Source: Strigamia acuminata (lineage: Eukaryota; Arthropoda; Chilopoda; Geophilomorpha; Linotaeniidae). From it: DNA of 64,000 nucleotides. Positions within the stretch are counted from its first letter, which is position 1; every line of letters starts with the position of its first letter. Both the position numbers and the translations under genes were made by a program. Positions 34,733 to 46,900 of this stretch are shown here, piece after piece. Below the pieces are notes generated by a model. The model was not told the origin of the DNA. It worked only from the letters and a program-made list of their open reading frames with translations, and made no database searches. Where the stretch lies: contig OX442316.1 of NCBI GenBank assembly GCA_949358305.1, positions 13,082,001 to 13,146,000 on the forward strand. The letters are read 5' to 3'.

Positions 34733-36794
34733 TAAATGCTGTGTGGACTGACTGTTGGTCTGCTCCTAATGTACTTGAAGCATATTGTCCTAATCGGATG
34801 TGAAGTGGAACTACTGACATAACTTAAAAAAAAATATAGAAAAGTTTTTGAATTTAAAAATAAAAATAAAAAAAATATTGAAATTGCAGAAAGTTTTCTG
34901 TATTTGAAGTTATGTCGCTGGATTTGTGCTAGGAATATTTAAAAATTCTTGATGGCAGATTAGTTTTTTGGAAAAGATTTTTTTCTCTCTTCCTTCCTGC
35001 TGATTTTACATGTGGACTGAGATTAATTTACGGTCTAGTGGTCTCTATTTTGATATGCATAAGTGAGTTGGTGACGAAACTCGAGCTTGGCTTGCCTTTT
35101 TTTACATTTTTTCACTCGCACTAAGGAATTATTTTATATGGGGCGACGTTGGCACGCTTCCCAACCAACCTGCTAAGGTTAGCTTGCTTCCCGGTCGCGG
35201 CAGGCGCAAACATGTTGTGAAGTATTTACAAGATCCGTTTCTTATACAATGCGCGCTTCTAATTACGTGCTAATGTTTCCTAAATTAACGACGCGATTCT
35301 GCTTAGATGAGTTTGAGTCGCATGTCACATGGTTTAGTCGTGTTGTGACACTTTGTGTTTTGGTGTGAGCTGCTGTGGCCACACCTGAAACGAGCACATG
35401 ATCGATTTAACGTTTTAAGTGACCCTACACGTGTTTTTGTTGCTGCTTGACTTGACTTGCCATTTTGTCTTCTATCTAATCAGGCGCACATCGATCTAAC
35501 AAAGCACACACATTTCACCTAAGTGTAGATTTGTACTAAATACTCGAAATGGGTTTGTTTAAGTTGGTAAACAAGACTTAAGCTTTGAGTGGCTTTCTAA
35601 TGTGGTTTAATTGACATTCATCTGTTAGTAAAATAAATTGTTTGGATCCATTCGGAGGAATCTGGGACCGGGAAGTTGGAATTGTACCGCAGTGCAGTTC
35701 TCAAAGCGCTAGAAGTTTTCGCATCCAGTTTGGCATGAAAATTGCAAGAAGGTCGTTTAAAATATCAGCTGTCACTGGAGTAGTGCACTCTTGAATAGCA
35801 TAGTAGTTAGTGCACCTGTCCGGCAAATGGCATCTGTAATTCGATTCCAAGTCGTCGATTTATCTGAATCCGGATGGTAAATAATCTACTTTCTTGAAGA
35901 TAAAGTAGTTTTCAAATAACCGAATTTTTTCAACGTTTTTTTTTTTGTTGCAATTTTTATATACCATATTTTATTGATTAAGATGGGTATTGTTTAAGTT
36001 TTGCATTTGCGGTTTTATTATTGTTTGTTGTGATCAGTTGAACTCGTCAAGGACATCTATTTTCATATGCATAGTTTCCAATTACATTTGATTTTGATTG
36101 TTATGTCGAATTACAGTTGTTGTACTGTGGTCAAATTAAAAGCAAGAAAACCGCACAAGTTTGGCAGTAGAAAACCACATGGAAAAGAATTGTTTTCTTC
36201 ATACAGTAGATAAAGAAAGATTGTAAATTAAAGTTGTATGAGAAACTATATTTGGTTGCTTATGCTGCAAGTCTGGAAATGGAATTTGTCGAATTCGTAT
36301 GTTAATAGAAGAAAGTTAAAGTGAGATACAGTCAGGACTTGGTTTGGTTTGTAATGCTTGAAATTAATTAAAGATGATTGGGTTGACAGAATGAAGCGCA
36401 GGAAAGTTGGAAGCAGCATTCATTTCTTCCACGTGTATTTTTTTATTCTTTACCTTTTTGTTATGCTTGTAGGGTATTCACCAGGCCTAAGTTGAGACTT
36501 GTATAGAGAGGATGTTGCTTGGGCAAAATCATGACACAAACTTAGTTAGACTCATTCTATTGGTATGGGCAGGATGCCAGAATCCAGATGAAAAGGGCGA
36601 TGGAGGTCCTTCTTTACGTCGACTTTACCACCAATGTTTGCTATTGCAACCCACTTTTTCTGTTGCTTCCAATTCGATCTAGTAGAACACCTAGTAAAAC
36701 ATCCTATACAATGTTTTACAAGACAATAAACACTAAAACCGTAACCAATCACTCTAAACTGTTGATTTGCAACGACGTGCAAAGGAAGTTTTAG
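34733..36794. other. Non-coding stretch containing the SINE-like fragment
   Basis: Apart from the tRNA-like segment at 35791 I see no gene. 35120-35240 is GC-richer. Short frames near 36550-36790 occur on both strands without support. Confidence 0.45.
35791..35885 (+). repeat. tRNA-derived SINE head (copy 2)
   Basis: TAGCATAGTAG at 35796-35806 fits the polymerase III A box, and AATTCGATTCC at 35838-35848 matches the B-box pattern GGTTCGANTCC at 9 of 11 positions, with tRNA-like spacing of 31 bases. It does not fold as a complete functional tRNA by eye. The short tail after the head and the absence of target duplications leave the full SINE length open. Confidence 0.45.
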
Positions 36795-37005
36795 TAGCTA
36801 CATTCGAAAAGCGCGTTTAAAGTTGCAGTTAAGCATGTTTTGTTGTTTAAAAGTTGCGCGAATGTCCACTGGGACTGAAAGCGGACATAATTAGCCGACG
36901 TTTTACAAGGTAGATCGAGACAACTCCCGGTCAAACGGTTTAAAAGCTTTAAATATGTTGGTTTAAAATGCTGTTTAGTTCCAAGAAGGTTTTGAATGCA
37001 GCTGT
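36795..37005. mobile_element. MITE of the TGCATTCAA group, inverted relative of the 4330/12350 blocks
   Basis: The left end TAGCTACATTCGAAAAGCGC and the right end, inward CAGCTGCATTCAAAACCTTC, form TIRs. GTTTTGTTGTTTAAAAGTTG and GTCCACTGGGACTGAAAG are reverse complements of the shared blocks at 4340-4410 and 12352-12425. It also contains AAGGTAGATCGAGACAA, present too at about 27927. Confidence 0.75.
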
Positions 37006-37129
37006 GTTTCTGAAGAGAAGTCAAATGTATACAGAAAGCAGATAAAATATTAAAAGGTGGAAGGAATATTCAATGAACTCATTCTGTGCGATTATAAGAT
37101 CATGCAAGGGAAAAATCAAAAATATATTT

Positions 37130-37373
37130 TACAATATATTTCTATTTACCTAATCCATTCCAAAGTGTACAGCATTAAATAATGCATTGTATAATATAAT
37201 TTAAAAATTCATTTTGGAAATTCTTATTCGACAAAATACTGGGAAAGCATTCCTTAATGCATTTTAATATATTATCATTTGCAAACCATTGGTATTCGTG
37301 AAGTCTGATGCATTTCAAAATACATTGCAATGTAATTTCATTGTGTTTTTGAACCAAATGGGTTGTGACACCA
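37130..37373. mobile_element. MITE of the CCATATGGTTCA family (copy 3)
   Basis: The right end reads inward ACCCATTTGGTTCAAAAACA, followed by TGAAATTACATTGCAATG, and the interior has CAGCATTAAATAATGCATTG. This matches the layout of the copies at 9260 and 38762. The left border is uncertain. Confidence 0.7.
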
Positions 37374-38570
37374 AATTTTGTCAATATATAAAATGTTCGA
37401 CAAATTATGGGTTGGCACTATCCGAGGAATTAAATTGAGTTTTAAATATTGGTTGAACTATGTCACCGGAACACTATTTTAGTAACTTTAATGCAAAATT
37501 AATAACGAAAGTGTACAGGAACGAGTTGAAGTAATTGTTGTTTAGTGAGTGGGAGGGATAAACGACGCGATATTTTAACGTTTAGCAGTACATCTTTAGT
37601 ATAGCCATTATCGGTTTTTTATTCCACATATCATGCATAGCAACAACAACTATATTGCCAAGCCAACGAAACTAAAACACAGCGCTGGCTTTTTGAACTT
37701 TGAGCATAACACAACACCAATGGGAGTTGGTAGCTTCATTTGTAAACAGAGTTTATTAGTTCTTGCTGGAACATTGTATACTGTAGAACAACTTTCCCTC
37801 TTCATATATTTTTGTTAATAATGTTTTTATTACTACTTGCACAAATAAATCAAACAATTTGTGAAAACTTTTCCTCTTATATCGTATATGGAATATTTCA
37901 GCTTTAGATTAATATTTTTATTTTTTTTTTTAGAAAAAAGGAAAAAGGTGTAAGGAAAAAAACTCACTAATTTGATGCGGTTTGTCAGTCACTCTAATTT
38001 CTTCTTCGGAGCAAAGCATCAGTAATTTTGACGAGTCTGTCGACCTAAGGCCACATTTTCTCTTCACTTTCAATTAGAGACGGATAGAACAAAACATGGC
38101 CGAGGTCGTGAGTAGGTCAAACATTGACTAAGGTTTCAGCGGCAGACATGTGAGGATCTCCAGAGGGTTGGAATACAGACAAGACGCACACATGACAGAC
38201 ACACGAGTCATAATTTATAGCAGGCGAGTTTAAAGGAGTGCTGCATGTTGCTGGTGTTTGCCCGGCTCTTCTCTCTTCTCGAGTGTTCTGGCTTGCTGCA
38301 TCCATATTATTATCATCATTATTATTATTCCGTTGGAATTGAGGGCACCACTGGCGTTGGGAAGAACCATAACATGAATAATGCGAAAAGTTTGCTTTTC
38401 TTGGTCTGTGTTTGACAGATGAATTTGATTTGACTGCCAGCTGGTTTACACTCTTGACTTTTGTCGATTTAAAATCAGAAAATATGAGAACAGATGTGAA
38501 GTTTTTAAATTATTGAAGAAATGGTGGTTAAAAGTTTTTTTTTTTTTAAATGCATTTTATTTTATGGTAT
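37374..38570. other. Non-coding stretch, nothing recognised
   Basis: AT-rich up to 37980; 38030-38310 is less AT-rich with unsupported frames on both strands. Confidence 0.45.
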
Positions 38571-38761
38571 TACAGTAGAATACAGATCATTTGAACGTCG
38601 GTTAAGCGAACGACCGGTTATCCAAACAGCAGTGACCGGTTTTAATCGCTTTTTAATTAATTTTTAACGATTATTTATCGATTTTTTAATTTTTATACAT
38701 AGTACAGTTTGTACATACTTGTACAGTAAACCGTCCGATAATGTGAACAAATCGGTTTGAC

Positions 38762-39210
38762 ACACAGTTCAAAAATGCATTTGGCAGAATTAAGTATGTT
38801 ATTTGTACATTAAATAATGCATTTTATAATTCCAGTACTATTTAAAAATTTATTTGAAATTGCATTCATATTTGATAAATAATCGTATTGAGAACGCATT
38901 TCATAATACATTTTACAAAATGTACCATTAGCAGGCAAACATTTATCCTATTTCTTTGATTCTAAGATGCACTTTTTTTTACCCAATAAACAGCTCTTTA
39001 AATTGAGGGTGCATCTTACAATCGAAGCGTCTTATAATTTAAAACGCACCTAATTCCCATTTAAACTTCTCTAAAAACGGGATGCGTCTTAGAATCGAAA
39101 AACTAAAAACGAGATGCGTCTTAGAATCGAAGAAATACGGTATTAGAAAATGCCTCCTCCAAAACATACAATGGAGTGTAATTCCAACATATTTTTTAAC
39201 CGTGTGGGTA
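38762..39210. mobile_element. Middle layer: CCATATGGTTCA-family MITE (copy 4)
   Basis: The left end includes AGTTCAAAAATGCATTTGGC and the block GCAGAATTAAGTATGTTATT; the right end, inward, is ACCCACACGGTTAAAAAATA. This is the family of 9260 and 37130, inserted in the element 38571-39259. Confidence 0.7.
38944..39142. mobile_element. Inner layer: TACCGTATTTCTT-type MITE
   Basis: The right end reads inward TACCGTATTTCTTCGATTCT then AAGACGCATC; the left end is TATCCTATTTCTTTGATTCT then AAGATGCAC. Repeated GATTCTAAGACGCATC-type motifs occur in each half. Such ends are widespread among animal non-autonomous TA-target elements. It interrupts the element 38762-39210. Confidence 0.8.
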
Positions 39211-39259
39211 CGAACACCTATCTCTCTCAATTAGTTTTGATAATCGGCATTCTTCTGTA

Positions 39260-41829
39260 TTAAAAAAAATTATTATAAAGTTTTTTGAAGTATTTTTCGC
39301 GTTGGTTTGATTTCCAAGTGCTTGTTCGGTCAACAGCATTCTGCAATCTATCTTTCTCATTTATATTGATGAGCATCGAGATTTCTGGTGCTTGCACTGG
39401 TAAAAGGGGCGCAGCAAAGCCGGTGTCAGATTCGCAAGTCGTGCCCTGCTTTTCAACGATAAAACGGAGAGAAGTTGCTATCCAAGATTCCATTGGTGAT
39501 CGAGGAGTCCAGGCGGAGGTTATTTCGCGCTGGATTTCATCTTTACACGGATTCCACTCCCGGCGTGTGTAATCTGTGACTAAGCGCAGTTTGCTTTTCC
39601 CTTAACCCTACTTAAATACCAGTACTCGCATTTGTTTGACTTGACGGCGTATTTATTTTATTCTTGAGAAAAGAAGATGAAATGTTGCTTAGCAACCGTG
39701 CGATGCTTTGAATAGATGGAGAGATGAGGCGCAGGAAATTGTGTAATCTATTTAAATATTAGATGGAAATTTTTTTAAGTGTTTTAGAATGCAAACTGTT
39801 AAATGGAAAATTATACATGGAAAATAAATTATTTATTTTTAAAGAATTAGCAGCAGACTGGAAATAATTTTCTAATTTTTTTTTTCTTTTTTGCAAGTGA
39901 AATGGTTGCCAAGCAATTCCATTTTCTCCGTTATGATTAAGCAATAAAATGTTTTAGAAATTTACGAGTAAATAGCCCGAGAAATTCACGGAAATGTGTT
40001 TTATGCATCGTTCTTTTTTCAGCTCAAGGTTGTCGTTCGGCTTCCTTTGTTTTAGTCGTGTGTATGTTGATTTTGGTATTTTTTTTTCCCTCAAGTATTT
40101 ACAAATCTCTCTATTTTCCGGGCGTGGCATTTTCCTTGGCGGTCGTGCGGCCTTCCTTTATTTCTGTTTTTGAAAACAAATGCAGACAAAGTGCTCGAAC
40201 TCTCAGGACAGAAGTTATTGTCTCAGTACTACAATGCCCTACTCGCGGTCTCTGTTGTTGACATGTAGATATTATGCAGAGCTGTTTGCATGCTTATTTC
40301 GTCTTTTCACAATAATTTTTTAAAAATATTTGTTACTAATGAGCTTAATTAACGGTTGTTCCCAAGACACAAATTATGACCTTGAATTTTACACTAGGTT
40401 TAAAATTCCGTGTATACAACTCTGCCCAACTGAAGCTCATTGCTCCTTTTAATGCACTTTCTTATAACCAAATAAATGAATAAATCATAGTTTTAGGACA
40501 TGATTCTACCATTATTTAGCTATAATTTAGTTAAAACAGACCTGAGAAATATTGATTTAACTTTGAGTAATCCGGATTTTAAAAATGACAAAAAAAAGTG
40601 GAATATTCAATCAGGCTTAAGATTTAAAAAGTTTGGGACCCTCACAATTGTCCATTAGGAATGCATTATACGCCATAAAGGATAGTCTTAAAGAAAATAA
40701 AATTTAAATTATCAATTGGATGACAGTCATTTTCGTTTAACATATTTTTTTGTAGTAATAAAACCTGCAATTACGTAAATTTTTTGAATTTTTTTGAAAC
40801 ACGATAAGTCATGAATGCTTATTGAGAGAGGGAATAATTGAAAAAATGATTAAAACCGACTTTAAAAAGAAAGTAGAACCGAAGGGGAAATTAAGAGGGT
40901 TGATTGAAGAGAAGACAATTTGAATATGTAAGTTGAAAAATAATGAAAGGAAAGCTACTTTAATATGCGTCACAGGAAGGGAAACACGAACAAGTTGTGA
41001 CAAGAGCAACCACTGCTCAAATTGACGAACATTTCTCATCAGTTTTATGTAGTTTGAACGTTGGGATGATACAATACAACACATGGTTAAGTTTTACAAC
41101 CAACCAATATTAGGGGAGTTTCTGTTATTTATGTGAGTATGCGTCCCAAACTAGTGTCTTCAGTCCTTTGTTTGCACTAGCGAAGACCATACCAGTCACA
41201 CTACACTTGGTCAATTAGACTTTAAAGGTGCGCAGGTGATACGATTCATCTGGCGGTATAAACAAACACTCAAATCCAACATTTTAATATGAAGCAACGC
41301 CACATTTTAATCGATACCTGGGTTGCAATGCCTCGTTATTGCATTGGGATATGAAACCCTTGATAGGCCACAAGGCCTAACTCGTGCTACCATAACTGGA
41401 TGCATAATGTTGCGCACATTAATCACTATGCCAAATAATTGAATTTCCTTGGGCTATGTGCGTGGGGCTAATTACACCACCATCATGGGCCTTAATTAGG
41501 GTTTTATAAATTTCTTTTTTACAACTTTTCACAAAAAAAATGTTAAAAGACATGGTAATTTATTTTCAAGTCCGATAATGAGTTTGGAATGTATGTAGTA
41601 CATGAAGTGTTGCGTGAAGGAACCTCCAACATGTTTTCAAAGTTCATGGCTGGCCTTTTTTTTGGTGTAAATGAATTAGAATTTATTCCCCTGGAAATTA
41701 GAAAACAGGACACATCATCAGTTTGGTTCACACGTGTTTTCACACTATGGCTCACGGTCAGGCCGACGAAAAGGGGGAAAGCCCGGACAAATTCCCGAGA
41801 CCCAAGCTACTTTCAGGGCCCGGGTGCTC
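39260..41829. other. Non-coding stretch with a GC-richer island at 39270-39650
   Basis: The island carries a 95-codon open frame (39285-39572, +) with no known domain and no clear splice borders. The rest is AT-rich. A 91-codon frame at 40809-41084 (-) lies in low-complexity DNA. Confidence 0.4.
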
Positions 41830-42062
41830 ATTTACAAACGGCAGGCGCTTCAGGAATGACTAATGCATCAATAGTTCGAACAGCATTACAATTTTGAATT
41901 TATCGTCTGTGTTGTTGAGCTTTGTTTTGCTTTGATTGACCCAGTTAAGGTGAGGTGAGCTCAATCTGAGCAGGGAACTTGCCGTCATGTGTTAATAATT
42001 CTGTTAGATGCATTAGTCGCTCCTGGCCGCAAAGATTCCTGAAGCGCCTGTAGTTTGTAAAT
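41830..42062. repeat. GC-rich inverted repeat around CAGGCGCTTCAGGAAT
   Basis: TTTACAAACGGCAGGCGCTT then CAGGAAT and GACTAATGCATCA at 41831-41870 are mirrored at 42007-42062. The right copy has an extra 17 bases or so between CAGGAAT and GACTAATGCATC. There are no TA or other borders that make it an obvious transposon. Confidence 0.75.
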
Positions 42063-42072
42063 ATGCGGCTCT

Positions 42073-43529
42073 CCGGATCTGGATTCCTTTTTTATGTACA
42101 AATTCTATTCAATTTTATTATGTGTGATTTTGTTGCATAACACTTGAAACCATATCGGATTTCTGCATTTTCTGGCTACAAGCAGTTTTCTTCTGTCACT
42201 GGGCTCTGAATTATTATTTTTCTGGCGCCCGGGTTCACTAATATGGTTCAAAATTGGACTGAAGTAATGATCAAACCCCTATCTTAATGAAAAATTCAGA
42301 AGTTTCGTTTGCATCAGGTTTTGGATTAATGTCACGTTGGCACATTTAATACATTCAATACATTCAATACATTATTTATATATTATTTTCGGCAATCAAG
42401 ATTAACAATATTGTAGGAGTAATATGTGATATTTGTAGTAAAAGGAATAAGTGTAGATAACACTTGATGGAAATATATGGACTTAAATTTACTGCACCTA
42501 CAGCATGGCAGGGCAGCTGATCTAAAAGCAGTTTGGCAGAATAATGAAGGTTCAGTCTAGCCGATTGGGAACAAACTTGCTCATTGTAGAAATGAAAAAT
42601 CATGCGGTCAGTCGGGAATTTATGACTGAGATTGGGTTAGAAGTTTCCAGTTTAAAGTAACAAAACCTAGGAAGAACAGCGGTATGGATATTTTGTTGTT
42701 TTTAATTTCTGAAATTTTATTATTAACATAAACTTTAGACTTTTCTGTCGACAAGGGTGAAGGAGTTTGTTATTAGTTTAATGTTTGCTTTGGGTTGTGC
42801 GGCTAAGATTAAGTACTTAGTAACGGAGGGGCGGAAAAGACCTTGATCGTCCTCTCCGGAAATGGGTTTTATCGTCGAGAAAATAACAACTCGAGAGCAT
42901 AAACGTACAGGAATCTGTAGAATTAATATATAATTTCTGTTTCTTTAATTTCGATGTAAAAAACTGAATTTCGCTAAATGTTAAAGGTTTACTCGGTTCG
43001 TGTTATAGTGCCATAACATCAGTGAACCGTGACACGATATATGCAAATTTCGTTGAGGGATTTGCGTATTTGTTACGGGTGCAATTGGATTGGCACTTTG
43101 CAAAATTGGAGGATTCAGTCAAACTTTGGCAGCGTTTGATTTAGTGTTTTTTTATGTGTTTTTGTCATTTTTTGTACCGTCGAAACTTTCCAATTATTTC
43201 AATTAAAGCATTAAAGTTTATCTGAACAAATTACGGTAATCGTGAAAAAATAAATGTTTGGAAGTCTGAAAAATTTCAAAGTTGTAACTTCAGGTCTTAA
43301 CATGAGGGGGAAAACGAGTAAAAATGTCAGCATTTGTATAAATTTACCATCTTTATAAATCAGCAATGGCAGTTTCAGTAAACTCAAGTGGATTTTTAGT
43401 AAATTAGTTTGAAAAAGCCGTGGTCATTGATTCTCTCTGCCAAACAATCAGCCAGGAATTGAATCGTTCAATATTTAAATTAAACACCAGCAATAAATTC
43501 TGTTAGAATGGATTTTCGATTTTTACACT
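42073..43529. other. Non-coding stretch, nothing recognised
   Basis: AT-rich apart from 42820-42900. No gene or TIR was found beyond the small 9-bp repeat. Confidence 0.5.
42348..42372 (+). repeat. Short tandem repeat AATACATTC
   Basis: About three copies of the 9-mer in a row. Confidence 0.8.
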
Positions 43530-43910
43530 TACAGCAGAACGTCGATTATCCAAACTAATTGGGAGACCTATGTGTTCATAAAACCGATTTACCCTCAAAA
43601 TCGGACATTAGGGCTATTTATTACATACCTGTAGTGTACAGTCGTGGACAAAAAAAACTTCCCTTTTGTTTAGCTGTTTTAAGTTTATCTATCATTATTT
43701 GCCCGGGCTATCTTTTAATACTGTTATTAGGGTAAGACGAGAGACCGAGTCAAGATTGATGTCATTGAATCTCAATGGATTTTTATGCCACCTGGTAGCT
43801 AAACTTAAAACCGCTAAACTGATGGGAAGTTTTTTTGTCCACGACTCCACGAAAATAATAAAATCTAAAATAAAAAAAATCACTGTTGTTCGCTTAACCG
43901 ACATTCTGTA
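43530..43910. mobile_element. CAGTAGAACG..GATTATC family MITE (copy 3), interrupted
   Basis: The left end TACAGCAGAACGTCGATTAT and the right end, inward TACAGAATGTCGGTTAAG, have TA borders. The flanks match 24058-24267 in reverse orientation, including TGTTCATAAAACCGATTTA. A Tc1-like element interrupts it. Confidence 0.8.
43637..43850. mobile_element. Tc1-like MITE, TACAGTCGTGGACAAAAA ends
   Basis: The left end TACAGTCGTGGACAAAAAAA then ACTTCCC, and the right end, inward GTCGTGGACAAAAAAACTTC, form TIRs of at least 25 bases. The outermost bases of the right end are worn. CAGTCGTGGACAAAA-type ends are typical of Tc1 elements. An open frame crosses it by chance on both strands. Confidence 0.75.
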
Positions 43911-46900
43911 TTTGACAATAAACTTAAATCCAAATTTTTTTTTCTAACAAAATTTTTATTTCAAAAACCTCTTGGCTCAGAGGCAACTAAACAATATAAT
44001 AGAATTAACTAATGCTTGTTGTTGATTTTACTCATTGCTGTTGTCTCTCAGTGAACCAAACATTTAGTTGAAACAACCAATCCGTTTTTACTGGTCGCTA
44101 TAGACAGGTTTCACGCTATAAGCATGCCAATTGAACATCATCGCTCGATAGAAACAACAATTGGTTTCGGCATGTTACCGGATATATGCTCAGTTAATGG
44201 AATCCACGAAATTCGAAACATTCCAGGTGAAATCATTCATAAATAAAGCAATGGAATGATACCGGCCTTACGGATGAATGGAGATTTCGTCGCAGCGCTT
44301 GTGTGCAGTCGCAATGTGGTGCGGTTAGGTGTTTTGGGCGATGAATAATACGAAATCCGGCCCGATTTCTTGTCTGGTGGAGTTTTATGGCTACCATATC
44401 TGCCTAAAGCTTTTGTTCTCGATTGAAAAGGTTTCCACCCACCGACGGGTCCACTCTTCAACACTATGATCGATGGCTTGTTTGTCAGACGAGTACAATA
44501 CCCCTCCGAAGTTGATATAGGCAGGTGCCACTGATAACATTGGCCCCATAGGCCCAGCTTAAATCTATTCCAGTGGGAGTTTGGTGTAAAGTGCAATGCC
44601 ACTGTCAGTTTGAGAAGGTGTTTACTATCTGAGGGGCTAGGAGAGTTAGAGGACGGGAGTGACTCTTAAGGGAGTATGGGATGTGTGCGATGTGGGCATC
44701 GAGAGGCAAGCGCCCATCCTGGCACGGCCATTGTGCAACGTTACAGTGTTGCTGTCAAAGTGCAAAGCAAAGTTTGGCCCGGCTCGAGAGTCTTTCTTTA
44801 TAGGGGATAAGATAGGCTGTGCTGCTTTTTACAGAAAACAGTTAAATATTGATCGAAAGTTGGTGAGAAGACACGGTGCAGACCACACGCTCGCTGGGTT
44901 CCTGATGCAGGATGTTCATTGAAAGCGGGGGGGAAAGAAAAAATCTCGTGCGTGCCATAACCGCAAGTCACTTTGGGTTCTTTCCATAAATATATGTAAC
45001 ACTGGTGAGTGCTATGTAAATGAAATTTGTATTTCTGGATATAAGCAATTTTTATTTTTTATTTTTTTATTTTATTTTTTTTTTGGAATAAAATTTTTTT
45101 TTTTTGTTTATAAATTTATGAAATGGTAAGTTAATTTATGTTGATATTTTTGTTTTGAGGTTTTAGTGAAAACCTTAGTGAATATTTCAATAGGGTTTAT
45201 TCAAAAAATGTCGCGCACTCTCACCAACTCGCGGTATCACATGATATTATCGCAATCTGTTGTGAGCATGTGCAATAAAAGCTCACGACAGTTGCGAGTT
45301 TGTTTATGAGTGTCTTTTACTATTAAATTTGCTTCTTACAAGTGGCAATAACACACCAGATAGACGCTTAACCTTTAAAAAAAGAAATTGTTGAAGAAAA
45401 AAACGACGCTATCATGTTAAATCGGCGTGAGTTGGAGATTCATCATTTTGTAGAAGCGTCGAAACATGTCTAGTTGTGATTAAAACTCACTATTGTTTTT
45501 AAATGGCTCGTAGGGAAATAAAGGATGCGATATAAATTGTAAACATTAGTGGAGTTTTACCAAGTTACCTACACTTATTAGCGTGAGAGAGAAATTCAGT
45601 TATGTTTGATATGTTGGCGTTTTGGCTGGTGCAGAAGTGTAATTAAAGAGGCAATTAAAAATCGCACATGCGAACATTTGTACATGCTTTTGGTAGTTTG
45701 TGCCCTTTGAAAATGCTGTGCCGTGTGAAGTTTGCATAATAACATCGGAGATAGCTAGTTCTTGAAATAAAGATTGTATACACACTATGCACGAGAAGGG
45801 GTTTGGAAAGCTGTTTGCATTCCTTTGACATTGAGAGAGAAATTTCATTTATTTATAACGCGAGCATCCGTGTTTCACTTAATTTCATCTTTTAGTCACG
45901 AGAGACTGAATGCAATGCCCGATCTCAATTCTCCCTTGTCTCGTATCCAATTGGAGTCCAATTACAAATAAAAGCGAGAATTGAATTCCGAATGCAAGCG
46001 AGCAAATATATTTATATGAACATTCTCGTCATGTTTCCAACTCAATACGTGTATAAACATGTGATTAATTTCAATGCGTTTGCTTCAATTTGCCGGCATC
46101 GTCGCACTCACAACTTTTGTTTCATTCCCGAGCGCTTTTTCCTTTTTATTTACCTTTTTAACACCCATACAACGTTTTGGCTGCAAAGTTATTGCAGATG
46201 TGCTCCAGAACAAGTGTTTTTGGGGCTCGCACGGCCGCCAGTTATAAGCAATTATCCGCGCTATAATTTTTTTCCGCTGGCGTTGAGTGTAAATACCATG
46301 AAAGGGGGGACCAAGTTTATTATCCGCTGGGTGCAGAAGGGTATTTAACGAGCAACGCCCTCTATCGGAAATGACTCTTGTGCAAGCCATGACTGTAATT
46401 GCACTGTGATTAAGTCGACATGGCGTCGACAAATTGCCTTTACTCGAAAAACTCACAATGGATGCTTGTCGCAACATCGTTCCACCTCCTCATGGTCTGT
46501 GCGTGATGGACCTTACTCTCCGTTCTTAATTCTTTTCTCTCTATACCGCTCCTGCTCGCCTACTCTTCCTCGTTCTTGGTTTCTCCCCAGCACACCCTAG
46601 AGAACACCAATCATGTTGTTCAACAAGGAACGTGAGAGGCGCACCAGATGGTGCCACCTTGGATTGTGTTATTTTTGTAAGTTAGAATCACTGGCAATAG
46701 AAAAATTATTGTCGGTTTGTGTTTTCGGATCGGCAAAATATTATTTTGGATTACATTTGCTTTTTACGCAAAGAAAAAATAGATTTTTGTGAGTTATTGG
46801 TGGAAACACAGCACGGCATCAGAAGTATTTGTAAAATGAGAAATGGCTGATTTAAATCCATTTTTTTTCCTTCGACTTCGTATTGAGACGTAAACAATTT

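Larger units (their letters stand above)
38571..39259. mobile_element. Three-level nested MITEs: outer CAGTAGAACG..GATTATC family (copy 2)
   Basis: The outer element starts TACAGTAGAATACAGATCAT and ends, inward, TACAGAAGAATGCCGATTAT. Its middle matches the uninterrupted copy at 24058-24267 (in reverse) up to GAACAAATCGGTTT at about 38758. It resumes at about 39210 with GAACACCTATCTCTCTCAAT. Everything between is an inserted element. Confidence 0.8.
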
